Assembly (NCBI GenBank): GCA_030446625.1
Contig: JAUJMY010000001.1
Location: forward strand, 169,496 to 233,495
From: Gaiellaceae bacterium
GTDB lineage: Bacteria > Actinomycetota > Thermoleophilia > Gaiellales > Gaiellaceae
Length of the DNA stretch: 64,000 bases
Direction: 5' to 3'
Made by a program: the position numbers and the translations under genes. Positions 16,125 to 24,884 of this stretch are shown here, one piece after another; position 1 is the first letter of the stretch; every line of letters starts with the position of its first letter. The notes below the pieces were generated by a model that did no database searches, was not told the origin of the DNA, and was given only the letters and a program-made list of their open reading frames with translations.

Positions 16125-17741
16125 CTAATGCCGCGCGTGCTCTCCCGGCCGGAGCCAGAGCGCGCCGCAGGTGATCCAAACCGCCACCACGACGGGTAGC
16201 GCGGGGACGGTCGCGAACGGGAGCAGCGTCGTCGCGAGGAGCGCGGCTCCCAGCGCGGCGACGCTCCAGGGGCCGCGGGCGCGCGCGTAGGGCAGCGCGG
16301 CCGCCGCGGCCGCGAGCGCGACTCCGGCGACGAGGAACGGGACGTTGCCGGCCGCCGCGTCGACGAGAGCCGCGGCCGCGGCCACGGGGTTCGACGTTCG
16401 CCCCAGTTCGAGCGAGGCGACCGGCGGATCGCCGCTCAGCGGCAGCGGCGAGCCGCGGACGCTCGCGACGGCGCCGGCGGCCGCGGCGGCGCCGGCCGTC
16501 GCCAGCGCGCGGCGCGCCGGCGAGCGCAGGCGCTGGACCGCGAGCGGCAGGAGAGCGAGCGCGGCGAGCGGCGCGAGAAGCGGCCCCCGCGCGCACGCGC
16601 GCCCCCCGCGCGCCTCGCGCCCGAACGCGAGCCGCCACGCGCCGGCGATCGCGGCGTCCCCGAGCGCGAGCGCGAGCGAGCCGTTGCCGAGCGGGAGGAC
16701 CGGCACCGCGAGCGTCGCGACGAGGCCCGCGCGGGGCGCGAGCGCCGTCCCCGCGGCCGTCGCCGCGGCGATCGGCAGCGCCCACGCCGGCGGGAAGAAG
16801 GGCAGGGACGCCGCCGTCCAGCCCGAGGCGAGGCCCGCGAGGCCCGCTGTGACGGCGCGCTCCGCCGGCGCGGCGGGCAGGCGCAGGGCGGGCACGGACG
16901 GGGCGCGACGCTCGCGCTCGCGCAGGGCGGCGCGCAGGAGCTCCGCAAGCTTCGCCGCCGACGGACGCCTTCCGGGGTCGAGCGCGAGCGCGCGATCGAC
17001 GGCGGCGAGGACCGGCGCCGGCAGATCCGGCCTGACGGAGCGGAGCCGCGGTGCGCCGGCCTCGATCGCGCGCGCGCTCGCGATCAGCGACGGCTTCCAG
17101 AACGGGTGCCCGCCCGCGAGCGCCTCCCACAGGAGGACGCCGACGGCCCACACGTCGCTCGCGGCGGTCGCGTGCGAGCCCTGGAGACGTTCGGGCGCGA
17201 TGTAGGCGAGTGTCCCCGGGACGTCGCCGACGGCGGTCAGCGTGTCGGCGTCGTCCATGCGCGCGAGCCCGAAGTCGAGCAGGCGGATCGCGACCTCGTC
17301 TCCGTCCTCGAGCAGGATGTTCGACGGCTTCACGTCACGGTGGACGATCCCGCGCGCGTGCGCGTGCGCGAGGCCCTCGAGCGTCTGCGCCGCGGCCTCG
17401 ATCGCGTCCGCATCCGTGAGCGCGCCCTCGCGCAGGGCGTCGCGGAGCGTCCGGCCCGCGACGTACTCGTACGCGATGTAGACGTGGTCGTCGTCGTGCG
17501 CGAGCGCGTACGCGCGCAGGCAGCGCTCGTGGCGCAGGCGAGCAGCCGCCGTGGCCTCCCGCTCGGCTCGGAGCGCCGCCTTCCCCTCGCGCGCGACGAT
17601 CTTCAGCGCGACGTCCAGCCCGGACCGCTCGTCGCGCGCCAGCCAGACCGATCCCGAGCCGCCGCTGCCGAGCGGGCGCAGGGGGCGGTACCGCCCCAGG
17701 ACGAGACCCGCCGGCGGGGCAGTCGCAACCGCTTCGGACAT
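16125..17741 (-). CDS. Ser/Thr protein kinase with a large multi-pass membrane domain
   Basis: 538 residues. The kinase domain (about 12-265) has LGSGGSGSVWLAR, VALKIV, VHRDVKPSNILL, LLDFGLARMDD and GTLAYIAPERLQGS. Instead of a single anchor and PASTA repeats, the second half is a long Ala/Leu/Pro-rich region with roughly eight hydrophobic segments. It sits just upstream of fhaA, 30 bases apart, so it may serve as the PknA-like second kinase of the cluster, but the polytopic tail differs from PknA. What the tail senses is unknown. The start ATG at 17741 gives a compact N-terminus. Confidence 0.85.
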   Translation of the reverse strand: MSEAVATAPPAGLVLGRYRPLRPLGSGGSGSVWLARDERSGLDVALKIVAREGKAALRAEREATAAARLRHERCLRAYALAHDDDHVYIAYEYVAGRTLRDALREGALTDADAIEAAAQTLEGLAHAHARGIVHRDVKPSNILLEDGDEVAIRLLDFGLARMDDADTLTAVGDVPGTLAYIAPERLQGSHATAASDVWAVGVLLWEALAGGHPFWKPSLIASARAIEAGAPRLRSVRPDLPAPVLAAVDRALALDPGRRPSAAKLAELLRAALRERERRAPSVPALRLPAAPAERAVTAGLAGLASGWTAASLPFFPPAWALPIAAATAAGTALAPRAGLVATLAVPVLPLGNGSLALALGDAAIAGAWRLAFGREARGGRACARGPLLAPLAALALLPLAVQRLRSPARRALATAGAAAAAGAVASVRGSPLPLSGDPPVASLELGRTSNPVAAAAALVDAAAGNVPFLVAGVALAAAAAALPYARARGPWSVAALGAALLATTLLPFATVPALPVVVAVWITCGALWLRPGEHARH

Positions 17742-17796
17742 CGCGTGCCCCCTTGGCCGCGCCCGTCGAAACTCCTGCGCTGACCGGCGAAAGGAG

Positions 17797-17802
17797 TACA
17801 GT
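17797..17802 (+). promoter_or_regulatory. -10 box for the CARDB-like gene
   Basis: TACAGT about 33 bases before the ATG at 17836, in the divergent region with the kinase gene. Confidence 0.35.
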
Positions 17803-17835
17803 GACGGCCGTTCCGGGCCCCCTCCCGGCAGCGGC

Positions 17836-18972
17836 ATGAGCGAGCGCTCCAGCGACATCGAGTTCGACTTCTTCGACGAGCCGGAGACGCGCGAGGCGCA
17901 GCCGCGACGGCGGCCGACGCGTGGCGGGCCGCGTCGTCCGGTGCGGCCTCCCGCCGGCCTGACGCCGCTCCTCCGGCTCGCGGGGCTGATCGCGTTCGCG
18001 ATCGTCATCGTCGTCGGGCTCGTGGTGCTCGTGCAGAGCTGCCGGAGCGACCGCGAGCACGAGGCGTACCGCGCGTACATGGACGACGTGCGCTCGGTCG
18101 CGCGCACCTCCGATCGGGCCGGGCGCGACCTGAACAAGCTGCTGACGACGCCGGGCGTGCGGCAGGCGGAGATCACACGCGAGCTCCGCAGCCTCGCGCA
18201 GCGCCAGAACCAGGGCGTCGTGCTGGCGGACGAGCTCGAGCCGCCGGGCGCGCTCCGCGAGCAGCACGAGCACGCGGTCGACGCGCTCCAGTTCCGCGCG
18301 AACGGGCTGAGCCTGCTCGAGGACGCGTTCAGGCAGGTCGCCACGGCGCGCGACACGACGCGCGGCGGGCAGCTGCTCGCCGAGCAGGCGCAGCGCTTCG
18401 TCGCGAGCGACGTGATCTGGAACGACCTGTTCCGGAACCCGGCGATGGCGATCCTCGACCAGAAGGAGATCGGCGGCGTCGACGTGCCCGAGTCGCGCTT
18501 CCTCATGAACTCCGACCTCGCGACGCCGCGCCTGATGTCGCTGATCCTCCAGAGGATCCGCACCGCGAGGACCGGTGGCAGGCCCGGCGGGCGGCACGGC
18601 AACGGGCTCGTCTCCGTCGTCGCGCAGCCGGGCGGGACCGCGCTCGGGGCGGACGGGGACGAGAACATCATCACGGCGCGGCCGGAGCTGACGTTCGAGG
18701 TCACGATCGAGAACTCCGGCGAGTCGCAGGAGGTGCAGGTGCCGGTGACGCTCACGATCGAGAAGAGCCCGCGCCCGGTCGTTCGCCGCGCGGTCGTCGA
18801 CCTCATCGATCCGGGACAGCAGAAGACGGTGACCTTCCGGAACATCGCCTCGGCGGTGACGCTCACCGAGCGTGTGCCGTTGCGCGTCCAGGTCGGCAGG
18901 GTCCGCGGCGAGAAGAACCTGGCGAACAACTCCGCGACGTACCAGGTGCTCTTCACGCTGCCGGCGCCGTGA
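17836..18972 (+). CDS. membrane-anchored protein with a C-terminal CARDB/Ig-like domain
   Basis: 378 residues, no assigned function. An acidic N-terminus (IEFDFFDEPE) and a basic, proline-rich stretch stay inside; one membrane helix (GLIAFAIVIVVGLVVLVQSC) follows, then a helical extracellular part (about 75-230) that may coil, then a beta-sandwich-like C-terminus (ELTFEVTIENSGESQEV, NLANNSATYQVLF) typical of CARDB/Ig-like repeats. It diverges from the cluster kinase, and the next gene overlaps it by 4 bases. A role in envelope stability or signalling is only a guess from position. Confidence 0.7.
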   Translation: MSERSSDIEFDFFDEPETREAQPRRRPTRGGPRRPVRPPAGLTPLLRLAGLIAFAIVIVVGLVVLVQSCRSDREHEAYRAYMDDVRSVARTSDRAGRDLNKLLTTPGVRQAEITRELRSLAQRQNQGVVLADELEPPGALREQHEHAVDALQFRANGLSLLEDAFRQVATARDTTRGGQLLAEQAQRFVASDVIWNDLFRNPAMAILDQKEIGGVDVPESRFLMNSDLATPRLMSLILQRIRTARTGGRPGGRHGNGLVSVVAQPGGTALGADGDENIITARPELTFEVTIENSGESQEVQVPVTLTIEKSPRPVVRRAVVDLIDPGQQKTVTFRNIASAVTLTERVPLRVQVGRVRGEKNLANNSATYQVLFTLPAP

Positions 18973-19442
18973 GCGGCGCCGTCGCGGCGTGGGTGGCGGT
19001 CGCGGCAGCCTGCGCGGCCGCCGCCGCGCTCGTCGTCGCGCTCCTCGCGTGGCGCGCCCTCCGGCATGCGCGCGCAGCGCAGCAGGTGCTGCTCGGCGGC
19101 GGGAAGGCCGATCTCGTCGAATTCGCGGTCTCGCTCCAAGCGCGGATCGACGACCTCCACCGCGCCGTCGACGAGGTCGCGGCCGGGCTCGTGCGTGTCG
19201 ACCGCCGTGTCGACGGCGCCGTCTCGAAGACGTCCATCGTGCGCTACGACGCGTTCGCGGGCGCGGGGCAGCAGTCGGCATCGGTCGCGCTGCTCGACGC
19301 CGGCCGGAGCGGGATCGTCCTCAGCGCGATCCAGGGCCGGGACTACGCGCGGATCTACATGAAGGAGCTCGACCGCGGCCGCGCGCCGGTCGCCCTCTCG
19401 CCCGAGGAGCTGGAGGCGGTCGAGCGAGCGATGGCGCGCTAG
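18969..19442 (+). CDS. DUF4446 family membrane protein
   Basis: 157 residues. One N-terminal helix (VAVAAACAAAAALVVALLAW), a coiled segment, then the conserved DUF4446 core: VRYDAFAGAGQQSASVALLD and SGIVLSAIQGRDYARIYMKEL, ending in LSPEELEAVERA. The family is widespread in actinobacteria and firmicutes, and its role is unknown. The GTG overlaps the stop of the CARDB-like gene (GTGA), so they are coupled. Confidence 0.85.
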   Translation: MSGAVAAWVAVAAACAAAAALVVALLAWRALRHARAAQQVLLGGGKADLVEFAVSLQARIDDLHRAVDEVAAGLVRVDRRVDGAVSKTSIVRYDAFAGAGQQSASVALLDAGRSGIVLSAIQGRDYARIYMKELDRGRAPVALSPEELEAVERAMAR

Positions 19443-19487
19443 AACGCGCCGTTCGCGGGGCGCGCCGTTGCTAGATTTCTTCGCAGG

Positions 19488-20006
19488 GTGCAGCAGGTCC
19501 TAGTCCTGAACGCGAGCTACGAGCCGCTGAACGTGTGCACCGTTCGGCGCGCGCACGTGCTCGTCTACAAGGGCAAGGCAGAGGTGCTGGAGCAGCTCGA
19601 TCAACCCCTGCACTCCGCCGCGGACACGTTCGCGTGGCCGCACGTGATCCGGCTGGTCGCGTACGTGCGCGTTCCGCGCGCGATCCAGCGCAAGATCTCG
19701 CGGCGGGCGCTCTTCGCGCGCGACGGGTGGCGGTGCGTCTACTGCGGTACGACGAGCGGCCGGCTGACGCTCGACCACGTCGTCCCGCGCAGCCGCGGCG
19801 GCGAGTCGAGCTGGGAGAACGTCGTCACCGCGTGCGCTCCTTGCAACCACAAGAAGGGCAACTGTCTTCCAGAGGAGTCCGGTCTGCACCTGCTGAGGCA
19901 GCCGAAGGCGCCGGCGCCGGTGCTCTTCATCCACCTCGCCGCGTCGCGTATCCCGAGCGGCTGGAAGCAGTACCTCGGAGACGCGGCCGCGATCGCAGCT
20001 GCTTGA
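19488..20006 (+). CDS. HNH endonuclease family protein
   Basis: 172 residues. The N-terminus VLVLNASYEPLNVCTVRRA is the hallmark of the widespread short HNH proteins. The nuclease core shows two zinc pairs (CVYCG and CAPCNHKKGN) around LTLDHVVPRSRGGESSWENV, with the HNH histidine and asparagine. DNA substrate and biological role are unknown. A TAGATT box at 19472-19477 lies 10 bases before the GTG. Confidence 0.9.
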   Translation: MQQVLVLNASYEPLNVCTVRRAHVLVYKGKAEVLEQLDQPLHSAADTFAWPHVIRLVAYVRVPRAIQRKISRRALFARDGWRCVYCGTTSGRLTLDHVVPRSRGGESSWENVVTACAPCNHKKGNCLPEESGLHLLRQPKAPAPVLFIHLAASRIPSGWKQYLGDAAAIAAA

Positions 20007-20510
20007 GCGCGGGATTCACGTGCCCGAGCTGCGGCGAGTGGCACGCGGGGAAGCCGCGCGACGTCGGCGCAAAGCGTCCTGATTCCTGGCTCGAGCTCTC
20101 GCCGTGGCGCCGGCTCCGGTCGCGTAGGACCGACGATCGATGCGAGATCCGCGAGCGCTCCGGCAGCCGCTGGTTCGTCCCGCGGCGTCGTGTGGATCCC
20201 GGTCTCGGACGACGACCACTTCCGCTACGGCGTCTGGGTGGAGGTCTCCGAGGACGACTTCTGGAAGATCGACGACCTGTGGGAGGACCCGCGGTTGCTC
20301 GAGCTCACGGTCGACGGGACGCTCGACACGGACCTGCCGGATCACCGTGGGTCGCGGGGCGTGCCGGCGCGGCTTCGCTGGCGCGACCTGGAGACGCAAC
20401 CGGCGGTGGAGATCCTCGACGGTTCACACCCGCTCGCGCTCGAGCAGCGCGACGGGATCTCGGAGCGGCGAGCGGACGAGCTCGCCGCTCCGTTCTTCCA
20501 CGGCGCTTAA
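20003..20510 (+). CDS. DUF2199 family protein, frameshifted
   Basis: Starts with TTG at 20003 inside the end of the HNH gene and reads [17 protein letters not shown], the zinc-ribbon-like start of DUF2199. It continues to RSGSRWFV, then shifts frame at a CCC run (20179-20181) and goes on as [36 protein letters not shown] and [10 protein letters not shown]. One extra C restores a full protein of about 168 residues. Function of the family is unknown. Its TAA overlaps the glnA stop on the other strand. Confidence 0.75.
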
Positions 20511-21949
20511 GCGTCGAAGTAGAGGCCGAACTCTGCCGGGTGCGGCCGGAGGCGGACGACGTCGACCTCGTTCTCGCGCTTCCACGCGATCCACGTCTCG
20601 ATCAGGTCGCGCGTGAAGACGCCGCCCTCGAGCAGGAAGTCGTGGTCCCGCTCGAGCGCGTCGAGCGCCTCCGCCAGCGAGCCCGGCACCTGCGGGACCT
20701 CGCCGTGCGCCTCCTCGAAGAGGTCGTAGTCGGCCGGAGCTCCGGGGTCGAGGCCTCGCTGGATCCCGTCGAGGCCCGCCATCAGCATCGCCGAGAACGC
20801 GAGGTACGGGTTCGCCGCCGCGTCGGGGCAGCGGAACTCGATCCGCTTCGCCTTCGGCGCGTCCGAGTACATCGGGACGCGGATGCACGCGGAGCGGTTG
20901 CGCTGCGAGTAGACCAGGTTGACCGGCGCCTCGAAGCCGGGCACGAGCCGGCGGTAGGAGTTCGTCGTGGGCGCGCAGAACGCGAGCAGCGCCGGCGCGT
21001 GCGCGAGCAGCCCGGCGACGTACGAGCGCGCGAGCTGCGAGAGCCCCGCGTAGCCCGACTTGTCCGCCATCAGCGGCGTTCCCTCCTTCCAGAGGGACTG
21101 ATGGCAGTGCATGCCCGAGCCGTTGTCGCCGTAGATCGGCTTCGGCATGAACGTGACGCACTTCCCGGCCGCGCGCGCGACGTTCTTGACCACGTACTTG
21201 TACGTCATGACCTGGTCGGCCATCCGCGTCAGCGTCCCGTAGCGCAGGTCGATCTCGCACTGGCCTCCCGACGCGACCTCGTGGTGGTGGAACTCGCACG
21301 GGATCCCGAGGCGCTCGAGCGTCAGCACCATCTGCGTCCGCAGGTCGTGCAGCGTGTCGTGCGGCGCGGGCGGGAAGTACCCCTCCTTCGGCCGCATCGT
21401 GTAGGCGAGGCCGGGCTTGCCGGAGTTCCAGTAGCCCTCGGGCGAGTCGACCGAGTAGTGCGCGCGGTTCGGCCCGAGCTCGTAGCTCACCTCGTCGAAG
21501 ACGAAGAACTCGCACTCGGGGCCGATGTAGGCGGTGTCGGCGATGCCGGTCGAGCGCAGGTACTCCTCCGCGCGGCGGGCGACGCGGCGCGGGTCGCGGC
21601 TGTACGGCTGCTTCGTCACCGGATCGGCGATCTCGCAGATCAGCGACAGCGTCGGCGCCTCGGTCGCCGGGTCGAGCACCGCGCTCGATGGGTCCGGCAT
21701 CAGCAGCATGTCCGACTCGGAGATCCCCTGCCAGCCGCGGATCGACGACCCGTCGAAGCCGAGCCCGTCGTCGAACGCCGACTCGTCGAACGCGCGAATC
21801 GGCAGCGTCATGTGCTGCCATGCGCCGAGCAGGTCGCAGAACTTGAGGTCGACCATCGCCGCCTGCGTCTCGCCCGCCCACTCGAGCGCTTCTCGCGGCG
21901 CCGCGTCGCCGTCGAGGTAGTGCCTCAGCTCCTTCTCGATCTCGGACAT
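20507..21949 (-). CDS. glnA: glutamine synthetase, type I (copy 1)
   Basis: 480 residues. Makes glutamine from glutamate, ammonia and ATP. Motifs: [21 protein letters not shown] with metal-binding glutamates, [63 protein letters not shown] and the [22 protein letters not shown]/metal site. The C-terminal region has an ADYDLFEE stretch near where adenylylated enzymes carry their tyrosine; whether this one is adenylylated is unclear. It ends [11 protein letters not shown] as in large type I subunits. The ATG is preceded by AAGGAGG, and the leader contains an attenuator-like terminator. Confidence 0.95.
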   Translation of the reverse strand: MSEIEKELRHYLDGDAAPREALEWAGETQAAMVDLKFCDLLGAWQHMTLPIRAFDESAFDDGLGFDGSSIRGWQGISESDMLLMPDPSSAVLDPATEAPTLSLICEIADPVTKQPYSRDPRRVARRAEEYLRSTGIADTAYIGPECEFFVFDEVSYELGPNRAHYSVDSPEGYWNSGKPGLAYTMRPKEGYFPPAPHDTLHDLRTQMVLTLERLGIPCEFHHHEVASGGQCEIDLRYGTLTRMADQVMTYKYVVKNVARAAGKCVTFMPKPIYGDNGSGMHCHQSLWKEGTPLMADKSGYAGLSQLARSYVAGLLAHAPALLAFCAPTTNSYRRLVPGFEAPVNLVYSQRNRSACIRVPMYSDAPKAKRIEFRCPDAAANPYLAFSAMLMAGLDGIQRGLDPGAPADYDLFEEAHGEVPQVPGSLAEALDALERDHDFLLEGGVFTRDLIETWIAWKRENEVDVVRLRPHPAEFGLYFDA

Positions 21950-21973
21950 CTCGCCTCCTTGTGTCGGACCACG

Positions 21974-22019
21974 AAAAAAGCCCCAGGACTGCGCGAGTCC
22001 CGAGGCTCCATTGCCTCGG
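21974..22019 (-). promoter_or_regulatory. glnA leader: hexaloop hairpin overlapping an intrinsic terminator
   Basis: Read on the minus strand. Hairpin 1 (22019-22000) is CCGAGGC / GCCTCGG with loop AATGGA. Its 3' arm is also the 5' arm of a 12-bp terminator (22007-21979, arms AGCCTCGGGACT and AGTCCTGGGGCT, loop CGCGC) followed by a T run. The two folds exclude each other in the lower half of the stem. The ribosome binding site and ATG follow about 15-25 bases on. This is an attenuator layout, of the kind controlled by ANTAR proteins (A at loop position 1, G at 4). The second glutamine synthetase has a near-identical leader. Confidence 0.65.
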
Positions 22020-22082
22020 CGCCGCCTTCCTCGGCCGCGCCTGCGCGGGAACCTAGCTACGCCATCGGACGTGCGTGCGCCC

Positions 22083-22112
22083 TTGAAGGGCGGCCGACAC
22101 TCCTGCTACGGT
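22083..22112 (+). promoter_or_regulatory. promoter of the ABC exporter operon
   Basis: TTGAAG (22083-22088) and TACGGT (22107-22112) with an 18-base spacer. The predicted start near 22119 lies just before a five-codon frame, MLLFD (22123-22140). Confidence 0.4.
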
Positions 22113-22159
22113 GGCCGCCGTGATGTTGCTCTTCGACTGAGTCCCGACAGCCGCGCCGC

Positions 22160-22184
22160 GCGCCCCTCCGCGGGCGCTGCTTTT
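22160..22184 (+). terminator. terminator-like hairpin in the ABC exporter leader
   Basis: GCGCCC / GGGCGC stem with a 6-base loop followed by TGCTTTT, between the short frame MLLFD and the ATPase ATG at 22222. It could be an attenuator. Confidence 0.35.
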
Positions 22185-22221
22185 CACGCGCCCTCGTCTC
22201 TCGTCGATCTAGGAGCACCTC

Positions 22222-23094
22222 ATGTTGGAACCAGCACTAGTCACCCGTCCCGCCGCGCCGCGCGCGCTCGACGGCGTGCCCGCGGTCGAGGTCGTCGACC
22301 TGCGCAAGGAGTTCCTCCGGCGCGACAAGAAGCGCGACGGCCGCTTCGCGCGCCGCCGCCGGCACGCGGCGTTGAAGGGCGTCTCGCTGACGATGCAGCG
22401 CGGCGAGACGGTCGCGATCCTCGGCCAGAACGGCTCCGGGAAGTCGACGCTCGTCCGCCTGCTCTCGACGTTGCTCCTGCACGACGGCGGCAGCGCGACG
22501 ATCTTCGGGCACGATGTGTTCGTCGAGGCCGGCGCGGTGCGGCGGCTCGTCAACCGCGTGTCGGTCGAGGCGTCGTTCTTCAAGAAGATGTCCGCCGTCG
22601 AGAACCTCGGCTACGCCGCGCGGTTCTACGGCATGTCGCCAAAGGAGACGCGGCGGTTGATCCCGCAGATCCTCGACCGCGTCGGCTTCCCCGCGGAGCG
22701 CTCGGGCGACGCGATGGAAGGGCTCTCGCGCGGCATGCAGCAGAAGGTCGCGCTCGCTCGCGCGCTCCTCACGTCGCCCGTGCTGCTTCTCCTGGACGAG
22801 CCGACGACCGGCCTCGACCCGCGCTCGAAGAAGGAGGTGCAGGAGTTCATCCGCGAGATCCGGACGACCCACGACTCGACGATCCTGCTCTGTACGCACG
22901 ACCTCGACGAGGCCGAGTCGCTCGCGGACCGCGTCGGGATCCTCCACGCGGGCGCGCTGCTCGTGCTGGATGAGCCGGCCGAGCTGAAGTGGCGCTACGA
23001 CGCCCCGACGCTCGAGGCCGCGTTCTTCGCCGCGACGGGCAAGCAGCTCGAGGACGAAGGCGACGACGACGAGGACCGCGGGGTGTTCGCATGA
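22222..23094 (+). CDS. ABC transporter ATP-binding protein (ABC-2 exporter)
   Basis: 290 residues. Walker A AILGQNGSGKST (about residue 70), Q-loop region, signature LSRGMQQKVALARAL, Walker B VLLLLDEPTTGLDP, and the switch histidine in LLCTHDLDEAE. An unusually basic insert (RRDKKRDGRFARRRRHA) sits before the core, and the C-terminus is acidic (EDEGDDDEDRG). It powers the permease encoded next, with which it overlaps by 4 bases (ATGA). The substrate is unknown; drug, lipid or polysaccharide export are all possible. RBS AGGAG precedes the ATG. Confidence 0.92.
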   Translation: MLEPALVTRPAAPRALDGVPAVEVVDLRKEFLRRDKKRDGRFARRRRHAALKGVSLTMQRGETVAILGQNGSGKSTLVRLLSTLLLHDGGSATIFGHDVFVEAGAVRRLVNRVSVEASFFKKMSAVENLGYAARFYGMSPKETRRLIPQILDRVGFPAERSGDAMEGLSRGMQQKVALARALLTSPVLLLLDEPTTGLDPRSKKEVQEFIREIRTTHDSTILLCTHDLDEAESLADRVGILHAGALLVLDEPAELKWRYDAPTLEAAFFAATGKQLEDEGDDDEDRGVFA

Positions 23095-23930
23095 TCGCCC
23101 CCGGCGCCGCGTCGACCCTGCGTCATCAGCTGATCGGCCTCGGCGGCGTCATCGAGCGCAACTGGTACCTCGTGAAGCGGTACGCCCTCTGGGAGATCAC
23201 GTTCTTCCTCTGGACGGCCGCGAACACGCTGACGATCGTCTTCATCGCCAAGGGCGTGGAGGCGACGGGCGGCCGCGTGGACGTCAACCGGCTGACGACG
23301 ATCCTGCTCATCGGCGCGGTGATCTGGTCGTACCTCGGGATCGTCTTCGAGATCCTCGTCGAGACGGTCGCGTGGGAGCGCTGGGAGGGGACGATCGAGT
23401 ACACGTTCATGGCGCCGCTCTCGCGACCCGTGCACCTGATCGGGATGGGCATCTTCGCCGTCCTCTACGGGATCGTCCGGGCGGCCGTCGTCTTCGCCGC
23501 GATCGCGGCGTTCTTCGGGCTGCACATGCCGAACGCCAACTTCCTCTCGGCGCTGATCCTGATCGGGATCGCGTCGGTCTCGTTCATCGGGATCGGGATG
23601 ATGACCGCCGTCCTGCCGCTGATCTCGCCGGAGAAGGGAACGCAGTTCGGCTACATCGGCCAGGGCCTGATGCTCGTGGTCTCCGGCGTCTACTACCCGG
23701 TGAGCGTGCTGCCGGAGTTCATGGAGTGGATCGCCCGGATCTCGCCCGCGACGTACGCGCTGCGCGGGATCCGCGCCGCGATCCTCGACGGCGCGGGGCC
23801 GGCCGCGGTCTGGGGCGACATCTGGCCGCTGATCCTGATCGGCGTCCTCTCGATCCCGCTCGGGCTCGCCGTGTTCCGCCGTGGAGAGCGCTACGCCAAG
23901 CAGCACGGGAAGCTGAAGCGGAGCGGCTGA
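23091..23930 (+). CDS. ABC-2 type transporter permease
   Basis: 279 residues, six predicted membrane helices, with the ABC-2 core pattern: ERNWYLVKRYALWEITFFLW at the start, WERWEGTIEYTFMAPLSRPVHLIGMG on the cytosolic loop, and ISPEKGTQFGYIGQGLMLVVSGVYYPVSVLP with the conserved GVYYP region, followed by ISPATYALRGIRAA. It partners the ATPase encoded just before it. Nothing around indicates the cargo. Confidence 0.9.
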   Translation: MIAPGAASTLRHQLIGLGGVIERNWYLVKRYALWEITFFLWTAANTLTIVFIAKGVEATGGRVDVNRLTTILLIGAVIWSYLGIVFEILVETVAWERWEGTIEYTFMAPLSRPVHLIGMGIFAVLYGIVRAAVVFAAIAAFFGLHMPNANFLSALILIGIASVSFIGIGMMTAVLPLISPEKGTQFGYIGQGLMLVVSGVYYPVSVLPEFMEWIARISPATYALRGIRAAILDGAGPAAVWGDIWPLILIGVLSIPLGLAVFRRGERYAKQHGKLKRSG

Positions 23931-23993
23931 GCGCGCGCCACGACCGCCGGCGGTAGCGCGCGCGGAGGGCCGGCCCGAATCGCCACGAAAACG

Positions 23994-24019
23994 ACGGAGC
24001 GCCCCGAAGGGCGCTCCGT
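23994..24019 (-). terminator. intrinsic terminator
   Basis: 11-bp stem ACGGAGCGCCC / GGGCGCTCCGT. On the minus strand it is followed by CGTTTTCG, so it mainly ends the small secreted-protein gene; it may also serve the exporter operon from the other side. Confidence 0.6.
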
Positions 24020-24045
24020 CCACGACCAAGCGCTCGCGGAAACCG

Positions 24046-24287
24046 CTACGGCTTCTCGTTCGCGAGGTTGCAGAGCGCCTGCAGCGCCTTGATCTCCGCG
24101 CCGCGGACGCCGTGTGCGGCGCGCGTGCTGATCGCGCTGCCGTTGTGGATCAGCGCGACGAGAAGATGGCGATGCAGTTCGCGCTGCTCGCGGCCTGCGG
24201 GCTGCCGGGATTCGGCTCGAGCGAGCTCGCCGAGGCGCCGCCCGCCGTCGCGAGCGCCAGAAGCGATGCGATGACCAGCTTTCGCAT
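24046..24287 (-). CDS. small secreted protein, frameshifted
   Basis: Starts MRKLVIASLLALATAGGASAS, a clear signal peptide, then continues as SLEPNPGSPQAASSANC. After a frameshift around 24156-24172 the reading resumes as HLLVALIHNGSAISTRAAHG, VRGAEIKALQALCNLANEKP and a TAG. The repaired product would be about 80 residues, secreted, with two cysteines. No family recognised. It lies between the ABC operon and a response regulator gene. Confidence 0.5.
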
Positions 24288-24370
24288 GTGAGACCCTCTG
24301 TCGTTTGACAGATGGCTAGTTCCGGCCCGCCATCTGTCAAACCTCCGCCGCCGGCCCTCCCCGATCGCCG

Positions 24371-24791
24371 TTAGGCGACCGCGAAGAAGGTGCCCGCATC
24401 GCGGATCGCGCGGCAGGACGGCCAGCAGGTCTTCCGGCGCGCGCCGCTTGTCCACGAACGCCTGCGCCCCCGCCCCGCGTACTTCGCGGATGTCGGCGGG
24501 CGCGTCGGAGCCGCTGAGGACCACGACGGTGGCCGCGAGACGTTCGGCGACGATCTGCCGCGTCGCGTCGATCCCGCCGAGGAGCGGCATGTCGAGGTCC
24601 ATCAGCACGACGTCGGGCCGCAGTGCGCGCGCCATCTCGACGCCCTCCAGGCCGTTCGGCGCCCTCCCGCTCACCTCGAAGTCGGCGTCGACGTCCACGA
24701 TCGCGCGCACGATCTCCGCGAACGCGTCGTCGTCGACGACGAGTACACGGAGCGGCGACCGCCGCCCGCGCGGCACAGGCTGCTCCTTCAA
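24371..24791 (-). CDS. single-domain response regulator, frameshifted at the C-terminus
   Basis: Receiver domain only: VLVVDDDAFAEIV, VVLMDLDMPLLGGIDA with the phospho-acceptor Asp (about residue 65), VVVLSGSD and AFVDKRRAPEDLLAVLP with the conserved Lys. The reading then shifts frame near 24405-24415 and ends AIRDAGTFFAVA with TAA at 24373-24371. Without the shift the frame runs on into the next gene. The TTG at 24791 is the likely start. No output domain is present, so it acts through partners. It diverges from the second glutamine synthetase. Confidence 0.7.
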
Positions 24792-24865
24792 CCCGCGACC
24801 CTCCCTCGCGCCTCCGGCGCCCTCTCGCCTGTAACTCCCGACGCTGCTCGCGGGATACGCGCGTG

Positions 24866-24871
24866 TAGACT
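24866..24871 (+). promoter_or_regulatory. -10 box of the second glutamine synthetase
   Basis: TAGACT; transcription would start about 24878, giving a 70-base leader that consists almost entirely of the attenuator hairpins. Confidence 0.45.
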
Positions 24872-24884
24872 CCCGCGCAGCATC

